A DNA stretch of 64,000 nt from Prochlorococcus marinus XMU1410 (GTDB taxonomy: Bacteria; Cyanobacteriota; Cyanobacteriia; PCC-6307; Cyanobiaceae): positions 496,001-560,000 of the forward strand of contig NZ_JAAORH010000003.1 in the NCBI RefSeq assembly GCF_017696085.1, given 5' to 3'. The position numbers and the translations under genes are program-made. This document shows positions 19,853 through 27,703 of the stretch, in pieces (position 1 is the first letter of the stretch; the number at the start of each line of letters is the position of its first letter). The notes below the pieces were generated by a model. It saw only the letters and a list, made by a program, of their open reading frames with translations. It did not search any database and was not told where the DNA came from.

Positions 19853-21235
19853 ATGGTTTCCGTACCTTTTCCAAATAATGGGCAAAATAAAAATTTTAAA
19901 AAAGATTTTAATAGTGAAAACTCTGGATTAGTACCTCCTCAAAACGTTCAAGCAGAGGAAGCTGTTCTTGGGGGCATACTTCTTGATCCAGACGCGATCG
20001 GAAGAATTGCAGACTTAATTAAACCTGAAGCTTTTTATATAAATGCCCATCAAGAGATTTATAGAACAGCATTAATGTTACATACCCAGGGTAAACCAAC
20101 TGATTTAACGTCAATGAGTGCTTGGTTAGCAGATAATGGATCACTAGAAAAAATTGGAGGAAACAGCAAACTGGTAGAACTAGTTGAAAATGTTTCCTCT
20201 ACAGCTTCCATAGAACAAGTTGCGAATTTAATTAACGACAAATTCATGAGAAGGCAACTTATCAGATCTGGGAATGAAGTGGTTCAACTAGGTTTTGATC
20301 AAACTCAAGATACTAATGAAGTTTTAGATAAAGCAGAGCAGAAAATATTTGAAATCAGCCAAGAAAAACCTTCAAAAGGCCTTACTCAAGCAGCTGAAAT
20401 CCTTACAAGTACTTTCAATGAAATAGAGTCAAGATCATTAGGTACTTCAGTAGCTGGTATTCCAGTAAATTTCTACGACCTTGATGCGATGACTCAAGGT
20501 TTTCAAAGAAGTGATTTAATAATTGTTGCTGGAAGACCTTCAATGGGGAAAACTTCAATAGTTCTTAATCTGGCAAAAAATGTTGCACAATCGCAAGATT
20601 TACCTGTGTGTGTATTTAGCCTTGAAATGAGTAAAGAACAATTGACATATAGATTGCTCTCTATGGAAGTTGGAATCGAGAGTGGCAGGCTTAGAACAGG
20701 AAGATTACAGCAAGATGAATGGCCATTACTTGGAGAAGGTATCAATTCATTAGGTCAATTACCAATATTTATAGATGACAAGCCTAACTTAAGTGTTTTA
20801 GAGATGAGATCTCTATGCAGAAGATTAATAGCTGAACAAAAAAAAGAACTTGGATTAATTGTGATTGATTACCTGCAGTTGATGGAAGGATCAACCCCTG
20901 ATAATAGAGTACAAGAACTTTCACGAATAACAAGAGGTCTTAAAAGCATGGCCAGAGAATTAAAAGTACCAGTAGTAGCTTTATCTCAGCTTAGTAGAGG
21001 AGTAGAATCTAGAACAAATAAAAGACCAATGTTAAGCGATCTAAGAGAATCAGGATCTATTGAACAAGACGCAGATTTAGTATTAATGATTTACAGAGAT
21101 GAATATTATAATCCAGAGACTGAAGATCGAGGAATTACAGAAATCATTGTCACTAAACATAGAAATGGACCCGTAGGAACTGTTAAATTATTATTTGAAC
21201 CTCAATTTACGAGATTTAGGAATTTAGCTAATTAA
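19853..21235 (+). CDS. dnaB: Replicative DNA helicase
   Basis: Hexameric 5'-3' helicase at the replication fork. The N-terminal primase-interacting domain begins at NVQAEEAVLGGILLDPDAIG. The RecA-like motor has Walker A GRPSMGKT near residues 227-234, EMSKEQLTYRLLS, Walker B LIVIDYLQLM and the arginine-finger region LSDLRESGSIEQDADLVL. Length is 460 residues. There is no intein, although several cyanobacterial dnaB genes are interrupted by one. It lies between rplI and mnmG, with 12 bases to mnmG. Confidence 0.97.
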   Translation: MVSVPFPNNGQNKNFKKDFNSENSGLVPPQNVQAEEAVLGGILLDPDAIGRIADLIKPEAFYINAHQEIYRTALMLHTQGKPTDLTSMSAWLADNGSLEKIGGNSKLVELVENVSSTASIEQVANLINDKFMRRQLIRSGNEVVQLGFDQTQDTNEVLDKAEQKIFEISQEKPSKGLTQAAEILTSTFNEIESRSLGTSVAGIPVNFYDLDAMTQGFQRSDLIIVAGRPSMGKTSIVLNLAKNVAQSQDLPVCVFSLEMSKEQLTYRLLSMEVGIESGRLRTGRLQQDEWPLLGEGINSLGQLPIFIDDKPNLSVLEMRSLCRRLIAEQKKELGLIVIDYLQLMEGSTPDNRVQELSRITRGLKSMARELKVPVVALSQLSRGVESRTNKRPMLSDLRESGSIEQDADLVLMIYRDEYYNPETEDRGITEIIVTKHRNGPVGTVKLLFEPQFTRFRNLAN

Positions 21236-21247
21236 ATCGATCCTAAA

Positions 21248-23215
21248 ATGCAAGATCATCACTCAACAAATGAATCTTTTGACATCATCGTTATTGGTGG
21301 AGGACATGCAGGATGCGAAGCAGCCATAACAACAGCAAAATTAGGATTTTCTACAGCCTTATTTACAATCAATTTAGATAGGATTGCCTGGCAACCTTGC
21401 AACCCTGCAGTTGGCGGGCCGGCAAAAAGTCAATTGGTACATGAAGTTGATGCATTAGGTGGAATTATTGGTAAATTAGCCGATGAGACAGCTATACAAA
21501 AAAGAATATTAAATGCAAGTAGAGGCCCAGCTGTATGGGCATTAAGAGCTCAAACAGATAAAAGAGAATACTCAAAAAAGATGATTGAAATACTACAAAA
21601 TACAGAAAATTTATCTTTAAAAGAAGCAATGATTACTGAACTAGATATCGCAAAAACTGAAGAAATTGGATTAAACTCAATAAAAATTGTAAAAAAAAGA
21701 ATAAAGGGTGTAAAGACTTTCTTTGGTAGTTATTATTCAGCAAGATCAGTGATCATCACAGCTGGTACGTTCTTAGAAGGAAGAATATGGATAGGAAATA
21801 AATCAATGTCAGCTGGTAGATCGGGAGAACAAGCAGCAAAAGGTCTTACTCAAAATTTACACGAAATTGGTATTAAAACAGAACGTTTAAAAACAGGAAC
21901 TCCAGCGAGAGTTGATAAAAGAAGTATTATTTTTGATGAATTAGATATTCAACCAAGTACTGCAGCAGATAAATATTTTTCGTTTGATCCAGATATCAAA
22001 AATAATATGCCCCAAGTTAATTGTCATATCACAAGAACAACTACCAAAACACATCAACTAATTCGAGACAATTTACATTTAACTCCCATTTACGGCGGTT
22101 TTATTGATAGTAAGGGGCCAAGATATTGTCCATCAATTGAAGATAAAATCGTTAAATTTGCTGATAAAGAATCACATCAAATTTTCTTAGAACCAGAAGG
22201 AATTAATACCCCTGAAATATATGTTCAAGGATTCTCTACAGGTTTGCCTGAAAATATTCAATTAGAACTTCTAAGAACCTTACCTGGATTAAATGAATGT
22301 AAAATGTTGCGACCCGCTTATGCTGTCGAGTATGACTATATACCTGCAACACAACTCCAAACATCACTCGAAACGAAAGAAATTGAATATTTATTTAGCG
22401 CTGGACAAATTAATGGAACTACTGGTTATGAAGAAGCAGCAGCACAAGGATTAGTAGCCGGAGTAAATGCTACAAGAAAACTAAACAAAAAAGATCCAAT
22501 AATCTTCACTAGAGAAAGCAGCTATATAGGAACAATGATCAATGATTTAATTACCAAAGATCTCAAAGAACCATATAGAGTTCTTACTAGTAGGAGTGAA
22601 TACAGGTTGACCCTTAGAGGAGATAATGCAGATAGGCGATTAACCCCATTAGGTTATGAAATAGGGCTAATTGATGAGAAAAGATGGTCGGTCTATCAAG
22701 AAAAAATGAAACTCCTTAAAGAAGAGAAATTAAGATTAAAAAACACTCGTTTAAAAAACACTGATGAAATATCAAAAAAACTAGAATTAGCCACGGGATC
22801 AAAAATCAAAGGCTCAACAACTTTGAAAGAACTCTTAAAAAGACCAAACTTTCATTATTCAGATTTAATTAAATATAATTTGACTAAAAAAAATATAGCT
22901 TCTTCAATACAAGAAGGTGTTGAAATAGATATTAAATACGAGGGTTATCTTAAAAGACAAAGAAACAACATTGAACAAATAAATCGTCAAAGCTGTAAAT
23001 CTCTGCCTCAAGAAATAAATTATGAAAAGATAGATACATTATCTTTAGAAGCTAGAGAAAATTTGAATAAGATAAAGCCAAAAAATTTTGGTGATGCTTC
23101 AAAAATTCCTGGGGTTAGCAAAGCTGATTTAACTGCTTTACTTGTTTGGCTAAAAATAAGAGAGATAAAAAAAGATAAGGCAAATATTTTTGCTGAAAAA
23201 AAGTTATCATCTTAA
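21248..23215 (+). CDS. mnmG: tRNA uridine-5-carboxymethylaminomethyl modification enzyme MnmG
   Basis: FAD- and NADH-dependent partner of MnmE (TrmE) that modifies U34 in the wobble position of several tRNAs. The N terminus has the Rossmann motif [13 protein letters not shown], followed by [22 protein letters not shown], a family hallmark, and [31 protein letters not shown] binds FAD. The C-terminal domain holds [19 protein letters not shown] and the closing [15 protein letters not shown]. Length 655 residues, normal. The following chorismate lyase gene is in the same reading frame just beyond this stop. Confidence 0.97.
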   Translation: MQDHHSTNESFDIIVIGGGHAGCEAAITTAKLGFSTALFTINLDRIAWQPCNPAVGGPAKSQLVHEVDALGGIIGKLADETAIQKRILNASRGPAVWALRAQTDKREYSKKMIEILQNTENLSLKEAMITELDIAKTEEIGLNSIKIVKKRIKGVKTFFGSYYSARSVIITAGTFLEGRIWIGNKSMSAGRSGEQAAKGLTQNLHEIGIKTERLKTGTPARVDKRSIIFDELDIQPSTAADKYFSFDPDIKNNMPQVNCHITRTTTKTHQLIRDNLHLTPIYGGFIDSKGPRYCPSIEDKIVKFADKESHQIFLEPEGINTPEIYVQGFSTGLPENIQLELLRTLPGLNECKMLRPAYAVEYDYIPATQLQTSLETKEIEYLFSAGQINGTTGYEEAAAQGLVAGVNATRKLNKKDPIIFTRESSYIGTMINDLITKDLKEPYRVLTSRSEYRLTLRGDNADRRLTPLGYEIGLIDEKRWSVYQEKMKLLKEEKLRLKNTRLKNTDEISKKLELATGSKIKGSTTLKELLKRPNFHYSDLIKYNLTKKNIASSIQEGVEIDIKYEGYLKRQRNNIEQINRQSCKSLPQEINYEKIDTLSLEARENLNKIKPKNFGDASKIPGVSKADLTALLVWLKIREIKKDKANIFAEKKLSS

Positions 23216-23296
23216 AAGCACTCCGTCAGAGCACTGAATAATAAACTTTTTAACTCTCCAAAAATTTTATGGGAAGAAAAAGCCTCTAATTTTCTA

Positions 23297-23839
23297 GTGA
23301 AGAATTCACTACCAAAAATATCTGGTCCATGGAAATTAATGCTGCTTGGGGATGGAAGTCCAACAAGACATCTGCAGCTTTTAACTAATCAAGAGACAAA
23401 AATTAAATTAATTTCAATGCAATTAGATCCTCTATCTACTCAAGAAGGACCTACAGAATTGAATCAGTTAAATGGCCCGTTAATTAGAAGACAAGTATGG
23501 ATCAAAAGCAATAATAAAAATCTAGCATGGGCAGAAAGTTGGTGGAATGCAGATCAAGTGAGTGAAAATTTAAAAGCCAAAGAAGAGCCAATTTGGAAGA
23601 ATTTGACACAAGACAGATCAGAATTATTTAGAGAAGTTGATCGTATTTCACTTGTCAATGCAAAATGGTTAGAAGATCAATTTTGCTTTAAAGGTCCATT
23701 CTGGTCAAGAAATTACAGATTTTTTCGAGACAAAAAACCCTTAACAATTATAAGGGAAGTTTTCAATCCAAATTTAGAAACTTTACTGGGTTATTCAGGA
23801 ATTAAAGAATTTATCAAACTATACTCTTCTTCTTCTTGA
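23297..23839 (+). CDS. Chorismate lyase (DUF98 family)
   Basis: Likely chorismate pyruvate-lyase making 4-hydroxybenzoate for the plastoquinone head group; Synechocystis uses a member of this family. The family blocks are clear: LMLLGDGSPTRHLQLLT, RRQVWI, WAESWW, PIWKNLTQDRSELFREVDRI and FWSRNYRFFRDKKPLTIIRE ending in VFNPNL. The stated start is GTG at 23297, but it has no Shine-Dalgarno sequence. The same frame is open back to 23216, just after the mnmG stop, and the intervening codons (NNKLFNSPKILWEEKASNFL) look like protein; the only other possible start there is CTG at 23234. The gene overlaps the convergent unknown gene by 21 bases. Confidence 0.85.
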   Translation: MKNSLPKISGPWKLMLLGDGSPTRHLQLLTNQETKIKLISMQLDPLSTQEGPTELNQLNGPLIRRQVWIKSNNKNLAWAESWWNADQVSENLKAKEEPIWKNLTQDRSELFREVDRISLVNAKWLEDQFCFKGPFWSRNYRFFRDKKPLTIIREVFNPNLETLLGYSGIKEFIKLYSSSS

Positions 23840-24382
23840 TCTGGGAAGATTTCTTGATTTTGATTGAACTTGTTGGATTGATTGATCTCTTGATATATCA
23901 TTATCTTTTTCTGAAGCTCTTTGCCATCTCTCAACTTTGAAATCCATTTCATCTGGCCAATCTTCGTCCTTACTCTCTTTCACATAAGGTAATTTTTTTT
24001 GCTCAGTTGCCTGAAAATTTTTTGGTTGCCTTAAAGATATTGCTTCTAAAGATCTTTTTGAATGCTGTGAAGTAGATTCATAAGAATTTGATTCTCTGGA
24101 AAATGTCTTAATATCACTTTGATTATCGTAAAAATTGTCATCATTCCAATCATCATTTTCTTCATCAAAAAATAAATCCACTTTTTCTGATACCCATCTT
24201 CCTACTTTTTTAACACTCTTACTTGTTATTCCTTGAAAATCCGAGTTCCTTCTTTTTCCTGGCCTAGCACCAGATACTCCATCAACGAATTGTCTTCCAG
24301 TTTCAAAAATTTTATCAACTTGTTTATCAACAATATTTCTATCAAAACTATTTCTAAGATTTCTAATTCTCCTTGAATCCAT
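23819..24382 (-). CDS. Unknown hydrophilic charged protein, 187 residues
   Basis: I do not assign a family. The N-terminal third is basic and includes VDKIFETGRQFVDGVSGARP and GKRR, then KVGRWVSEKVDLFFDE; this block looks like the conserved part. The middle is acidic and Asn/Ser-rich (DDWNDDNFYDNQSD), and the C terminus is basic again with RNLPRSRRRRV. There are no membrane segments or cysteines, and much of the chain after residue 75 is probably disordered. It is downstream of the SprT-like gene on the same strand, 81 bases away, and overlaps the 3' end of the chorismate lyase gene. Confidence 0.7.
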   Translation of the reverse strand: MDSRRIRNLRNSFDRNIVDKQVDKIFETGRQFVDGVSGARPGKRRNSDFQGITSKSVKKVGRWVSEKVDLFFDEENDDWNDDNFYDNQSDIKTFSRESNSYESTSQHSKRSLEAISLRQPKNFQATEQKKLPYVKESKDEDWPDEMDFKVERWQRASEKDNDISRDQSIQQVQSKSRNLPRSRRRRV

Positions 24383-24463
24383 AAACTATTATCCTTTTAA
24401 AATATAAACTACATTAAAAAATAAATAATTCCAAATATAGAAACAAAAACACATCTTATATTT

Positions 24464-24991
24464 TTAATCAAACAAAATTAAACAGTTTTTATTCCATGAT
24501 CCATTAAAGAAATTTACGCAACATTTTTTACAGGCAATATTCTTTATTCTTTTCCTATAGAAGAATTTCTCACCACAATTTTGACAAGTTCCTATATATT
24601 TTAATTCTCTCCTTTCAATAGGAAATGAGTGCCTTACAGATATTCGAAAATTCTTCTCTTTTGCATTAATTTCATTCATCTTTTCTAAGAAATTTGGACC
24701 ATGAACCTCATTTTTTTTTAATATCCTATCTACCCATGCATGAATCATTTCATGACATAAAGTACTATTTATTTCACTAGTAGATAACTTACTCAAAATA
24801 GGTTTCGATAAGATAATTTCAGAATCTACAAAACCATTAATTCGTTTTCTTTTATAAAAACCAGCAGTAGTTTTTAATCTATTATCACTCCATTTAACTT
24901 TTACTAAAGGTTGATTATTAACCGCTAAAGAATTCTCAAAATATTGGCTATTAAATCTATGAAATAAAGGTAAAAGAGGAATAACAGGCAT
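24464..24991 (-). CDS. SprT-like zinc metalloprotease family protein
   Basis: Small SprT/Spartan-type domain protein of 175 residues. The zinc-binding HExxH motif is in STLCHEMIHAWVDRIL, and a further His lies in EVHGPNFLEKM. The C terminus carries a zinc ribbon with Cys pairs in GTCQNCGEKF and IACKKCC. Related eukaryotic Spartan cleaves DNA-protein crosslinks; the bacterial function is not established. It is divergent from the small anchored protein gene at 25077, with an 85-base shared upstream region. Nearby DNA ligase is suggestive of a DNA-maintenance context but does not prove it. Confidence 0.82.
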   Translation of the reverse strand: MPVIPLLPLFHRFNSQYFENSLAVNNQPLVKVKWSDNRLKTTAGFYKRKRINGFVDSEIILSKPILSKLSTSEINSTLCHEMIHAWVDRILKKNEVHGPNFLEKMNEINAKEKNFRISVRHSFPIERRELKYIGTCQNCGEKFFYRKRIKNIACKKCCVNFFNGSWNKNCLILFD

Positions 24992-25076
24992 TATGGATTA
25001 AAATTAGTATTATTTTGACAAAAAAAGCCATCAAAAACGATTTCTTTTCTTAAAGTAATAAAAAACTTAAATCAAC

Positions 25077-25496
25077 ATGGATGCAACACTAGTTAAAGAT
25101 ATTGGAATTAAAGCATTATTAGTTGGCGGAGCGGCACTAGTTTCTTTTTGGACTTTTAATGCAGTCAAATTAGTTATAAGCGCTAGAGGAATTAATCCAT
25201 TAGTAAGAAAGTTTTTTGATCAAATAGCTGCTGGCAGAATTGATGCAGCTTATGGTTTGACTACAAAAACTTATAAAACTCATGTTAAACGCCAAGACTT
25301 TCTCAAATTTTTAGCTAGTTTAAACCTTAATAAATACAGAAATTTAAAATCAGGAAGACCTAGAGTCCAAGAAGATCAAATCATAATAACTTTGAATTTA
25401 AAATCAGAAGATAAACAAGATGAGCTCCCATTAGATTTTACTTTCGCAAAAACTGACAATGATTGGAAAATAGACAGAATAGCAAAAGTGAATTAA
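25077..25496 (+). CDS. Membrane-anchored small protein, NTF2-like
   Basis: Protein of 139 residues with one N-terminal membrane helix (around residues 11-33, ALLVGGAALVSFWTFNAVKL) and a soluble domain. The soluble part, FFDQIAAGRIDAAYGLTTKT then KTHVKRQDFLKFLASL and a beta-rich end DFTFAKTDNDWKIDRIAKV, has the look of the NTF2-like/DUF4864-type fold: a helix with ligand pocket followed by sheet strands. No catalytic residues are evident and the function is unknown. The DNA ligase gene starts 23 bases downstream on the same strand. Confidence 0.7.
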   Translation: MDATLVKDIGIKALLVGGAALVSFWTFNAVKLVISARGINPLVRKFFDQIAAGRIDAAYGLTTKTYKTHVKRQDFLKFLASLNLNKYRNLKSGRPRVQEDQIIITLNLKSEDKQDELPLDFTFAKTDNDWKIDRIAKVN

Positions 25497-25507
25497 TAAC
25501 TTCTTGT

Positions 25508-25512
25508 GAGGA
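25508..25512 (+). promoter_or_regulatory. Ribosome binding site deciding the ligase start
   Basis: GAGGA lies 7 bases before TTG at 25520. The earlier in-frame ATG at 25463 lies inside the preceding gene and lacks such a site, and its first 19 residues do not resemble the ligase family. This favours the TTG start. Confidence 0.5.
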
Positions 25513-25519
25513 AAAAGAA

Positions 25520-26833
25520 TTGTTTAAAGAAGAAATAATACATCAATTAGAATTACACCCAAGTAGATTAGATAAAGAAAAAATCATCTCAGAAGCAATG
25601 GAAAAAGGTCTAGATGATTTTTTTGAGGGTATCCGAATGGCACTTGATCCACTGGTAACTTTTGGTGTAAAAATTGTTCCTGAGAAAGAGAATAAAAAAA
25701 GTCAAAATTTTTTATGGAAAGATTTTAAAGAATTAGCCAATAAACTTATTCAAAGAGAACTGACTGGTCACGCTGCTCGCGATGCAATTCTTACGGCTAT
25801 GGAATCTGCGACAAAAGAAGAGTGGAATGGATTTTATAGACGAGTTTTAATTAAAGATCTTAGATGTGGTGTATCTGAAAAAACAATCAACAAAATAGCA
25901 AAGAAATTTCCCAAATATGCGATTCCTATTTTTTCTTGTCCTTTAGCTCATGACAGTGCAAATCATGAAAAAAAAATGATAGGAAAAAAACAAATTGAAA
26001 TCAAATTAGATGGTGTGCGCGTCTTGACTATTATTAGACAAAATAAAGTGGAAATGTTTTCTCGTAATGGGAAACAATTCCATAATTTTGGTCATATTAT
26101 CTCAGAAATAGAAAACGTCTTAAAAGAAGATCCTGCACCTTACGACTTAGTCCTTGATGGTGAAGTAATGAGCGCTAACTTTCAGGATTTAATGAAACAG
26201 GTACATAGAAAGGATGGCAAACAAACCAAAGACGCAGTACTCCACTTATTTGACTTATGTCCCCTTGAAAACTTCCAAACAGGGAGATGGGACACTAGTC
26301 AAACAAAAAGAAGTTTATTAGTAAAAGAATGGGTCGCAAAACATTCTATGCTTCTAAAACATATACAAACACTTGAGTGGGAAAATGTAGATCTTGACAC
26401 CATTGTGGGGCAGAAAAGATTTGTGGAGCTGAATAAATCTGCCGTGGAAGGTGGATATGAAGGAGTAATGATTAAAGATCCTGATGCTATATATGAATGT
26501 AAAAGAACACACAGTTGGTTAAAGGCAAAACCTTTCATTGAAGTCACTTTAAAAGTTGTATCGGTTGAGGAAGGCACAGGCCGTAATAAAGGTAGACTAG
26601 GAGCAATACTTGTAGAAGGGAAAGATGATGGGTATGAATACAGTCTTAGTTGTGGAAGCGGATTTAGTGATATCCAACGTGAAGAATATTGGTCAAAACG
26701 TAATCATCTGATTGGTCAACTTGTAGAAATCAGAGCTGATGCTAAAACTAAATCCAAGGATGCGGTGGCTTTTAGTCTTAGATTTCCAAGATTCAAATGC
26801 TTTAGAGGATTTAAAGCTGGAGAAAAAGTGTAA
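25520..26833 (+). CDS. ATP-dependent DNA ligase, phage T4-like
   Basis: Seals nicks in DNA using ATP. With the TTG start the protein has 437 residues. The adenylated lysine is Lys162 in EIKLDGVRV (motif I); LVLDGEVM is motif III, GYEGVMIKD motif IV and HSWLKAKPF motif V. A C-terminal OB domain follows (GRLGAILVEG to GQLVEIRADA). The N-terminal domain matches my memory of T4 gp30: RELTGHAARDAI with RKLTGNAAIEEL, and RRVLIKDLRCGVS with RRVMMRDLECGAS; the T4 lysine is at 159. Bacteria normally rely on the NAD-dependent LigA for replication, so this is an accessory ligase. The usual bacterial partners of ATP-dependent ligases (helicase, exonuclease) are not next to it. Confidence 0.9.
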   Translation: MFKEEIIHQLELHPSRLDKEKIISEAMEKGLDDFFEGIRMALDPLVTFGVKIVPEKENKKSQNFLWKDFKELANKLIQRELTGHAARDAILTAMESATKEEWNGFYRRVLIKDLRCGVSEKTINKIAKKFPKYAIPIFSCPLAHDSANHEKKMIGKKQIEIKLDGVRVLTIIRQNKVEMFSRNGKQFHNFGHIISEIENVLKEDPAPYDLVLDGEVMSANFQDLMKQVHRKDGKQTKDAVLHLFDLCPLENFQTGRWDTSQTKRSLLVKEWVAKHSMLLKHIQTLEWENVDLDTIVGQKRFVELNKSAVEGGYEGVMIKDPDAIYECKRTHSWLKAKPFIEVTLKVVSVEEGTGRNKGRLGAILVEGKDDGYEYSLSCGSGFSDIQREEYWSKRNHLIGQLVEIRADAKTKSKDAVAFSLRFPRFKCFRGFKAGEKV

Positions 26834-26947
26834 ATTTTAAAAAATTATTCAACAAAGTAGTCAATGAGAAATGTGGTTTTTAAATAAAAAAACTTAAAAT
26901 ATTGACTATAAAATATAAAAATATTTATCAGGACTTTTCAAAGACTT

Positions 26948-27100
26948 ATGACAAAGAAATCAATTTTCAACTACATAAAAACACCTTGTGGACAGGCAAA
27001 ATACATCGAATTAGAAGGAAATAAAACTTTTTTAGGTAAAATTAGGCTATTTTGGTTTATCTTAATTGCATCTATTAGAGATTGGAATATTAAAGATTAA
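26948..27100 (+). CDS. Small ORF, 50 residues, possible membrane-associated peptide
   Basis: ATG at 26948 opens a 50-codon frame ending with TAA at 27100, filling most of the gap between the ligase and the convergent TVP38-like gene. The peptide starts MTKKSIFNYIKTPCGQAKYI, has one cysteine, and contains a hydrophobic stretch near the end (IRLFWFILIASI, residues 32-43). No family is recognised. Codon choice is like the neighbours. The gap 26834-26947 before it is AT-rich with no other gene visible. It could be a real small gene or chance. Confidence 0.4.
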   Translation: MTKKSIFNYIKTPCGQAKYIELEGNKTFLGKIRLFWFILIASIRDWNIKD

Positions 27101-27104
27101 ATTC

Positions 27105-27701
27105 TTAGGAGTTTTCAAAATACTCTCTAGAGTATTTAGCTAAGAAATATACCACTAAAAAAGTTGAAACAACTCCAATGATAGTCATATATAAATTATT
27201 TGTTGATTGCACATTTTTTAATTCCTGAATAGTTTTTGCCAAACTACCTACTGAGCAATAAAGAAAAGTTGCTGGAATTATTCCAAGAAGTCCAATAGTA
27301 AAATCTCTAAATTTAACCTTATTCAAACCATAAAAATAATTAAGCATACCAAAAGGAAATATCGGAGATAGCCTAGCTAAAAAAATTAATTTAAGTCCCC
27401 CTTTTTTGACTACCTGCTCCATAACACTTAACTTTGGATAACGGCTAAAAAGGTTTTTTAGTTTTTTGGCAAAAAAACTTTTTGATATAAAAAAAGCAAG
27501 TATAGCTCCTATGAAAGCCGAAATAAAAACAATAATTGATCCTAAATAAGAGCCATATAAAAAACCTGATAATAAAGACATCCAAGAAGAAGGCAGTATT
27601 AATAAAACAACTAAAATATAAATACAAACAAATACAAAGATGCCAATTTCAGTATTAAAAAACAAAGACAAATTATAAAAATTATCTAGGAATATATTCA
27701 T
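27105..27701 (-). CDS. TVP38/TMEM64 (DedA-like) membrane protein
   Basis: Inner-membrane protein of 198 residues in the VTT/SNARE-associated family; relatives are linked to lipid scrambling or transport. About five hydrophobic segments are visible, including GIFVFVCIYILVVLLIL, LSGFLYGSYLGSIIVFISAF and a C-terminal one near YMTIIGVVSTFLVVYFLA. The family block FLARLSPIFPFGMLNYFYGL, with its LSP..P..LNY core, and FRDFTIGLLGIIPATFLYCS are clear. It begins 2 bases after valS ends on the same strand, so it is likely co-transcribed. Substrate is unknown. Confidence 0.85.
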   Translation of the reverse strand: MNIFLDNFYNLSLFFNTEIGIFVFVCIYILVVLLILPSSWMSLLSGFLYGSYLGSIIVFISAFIGAILAFFISKSFFAKKLKNLFSRYPKLSVMEQVVKKGGLKLIFLARLSPIFPFGMLNYFYGLNKVKFRDFTIGLLGIIPATFLYCSVGSLAKTIQELKNVQSTNNLYMTIIGVVSTFLVVYFLAKYSREYFENS

Positions 27702-27703
27702 AT

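Noticed and set aside
19853..21235. Search for an intein in dnaB, and likewise in dnaX
   Set aside because: Both proteins run through their conserved motifs with no insertion and have family length.
25463..25519. Earlier ATG start of the DNA ligase
   Set aside because: It lies inside the preceding gene, lacks a ribosome binding site, and its residues do not look like a ligase N terminus. TTG at 25520 with GAGGA before it is preferred.
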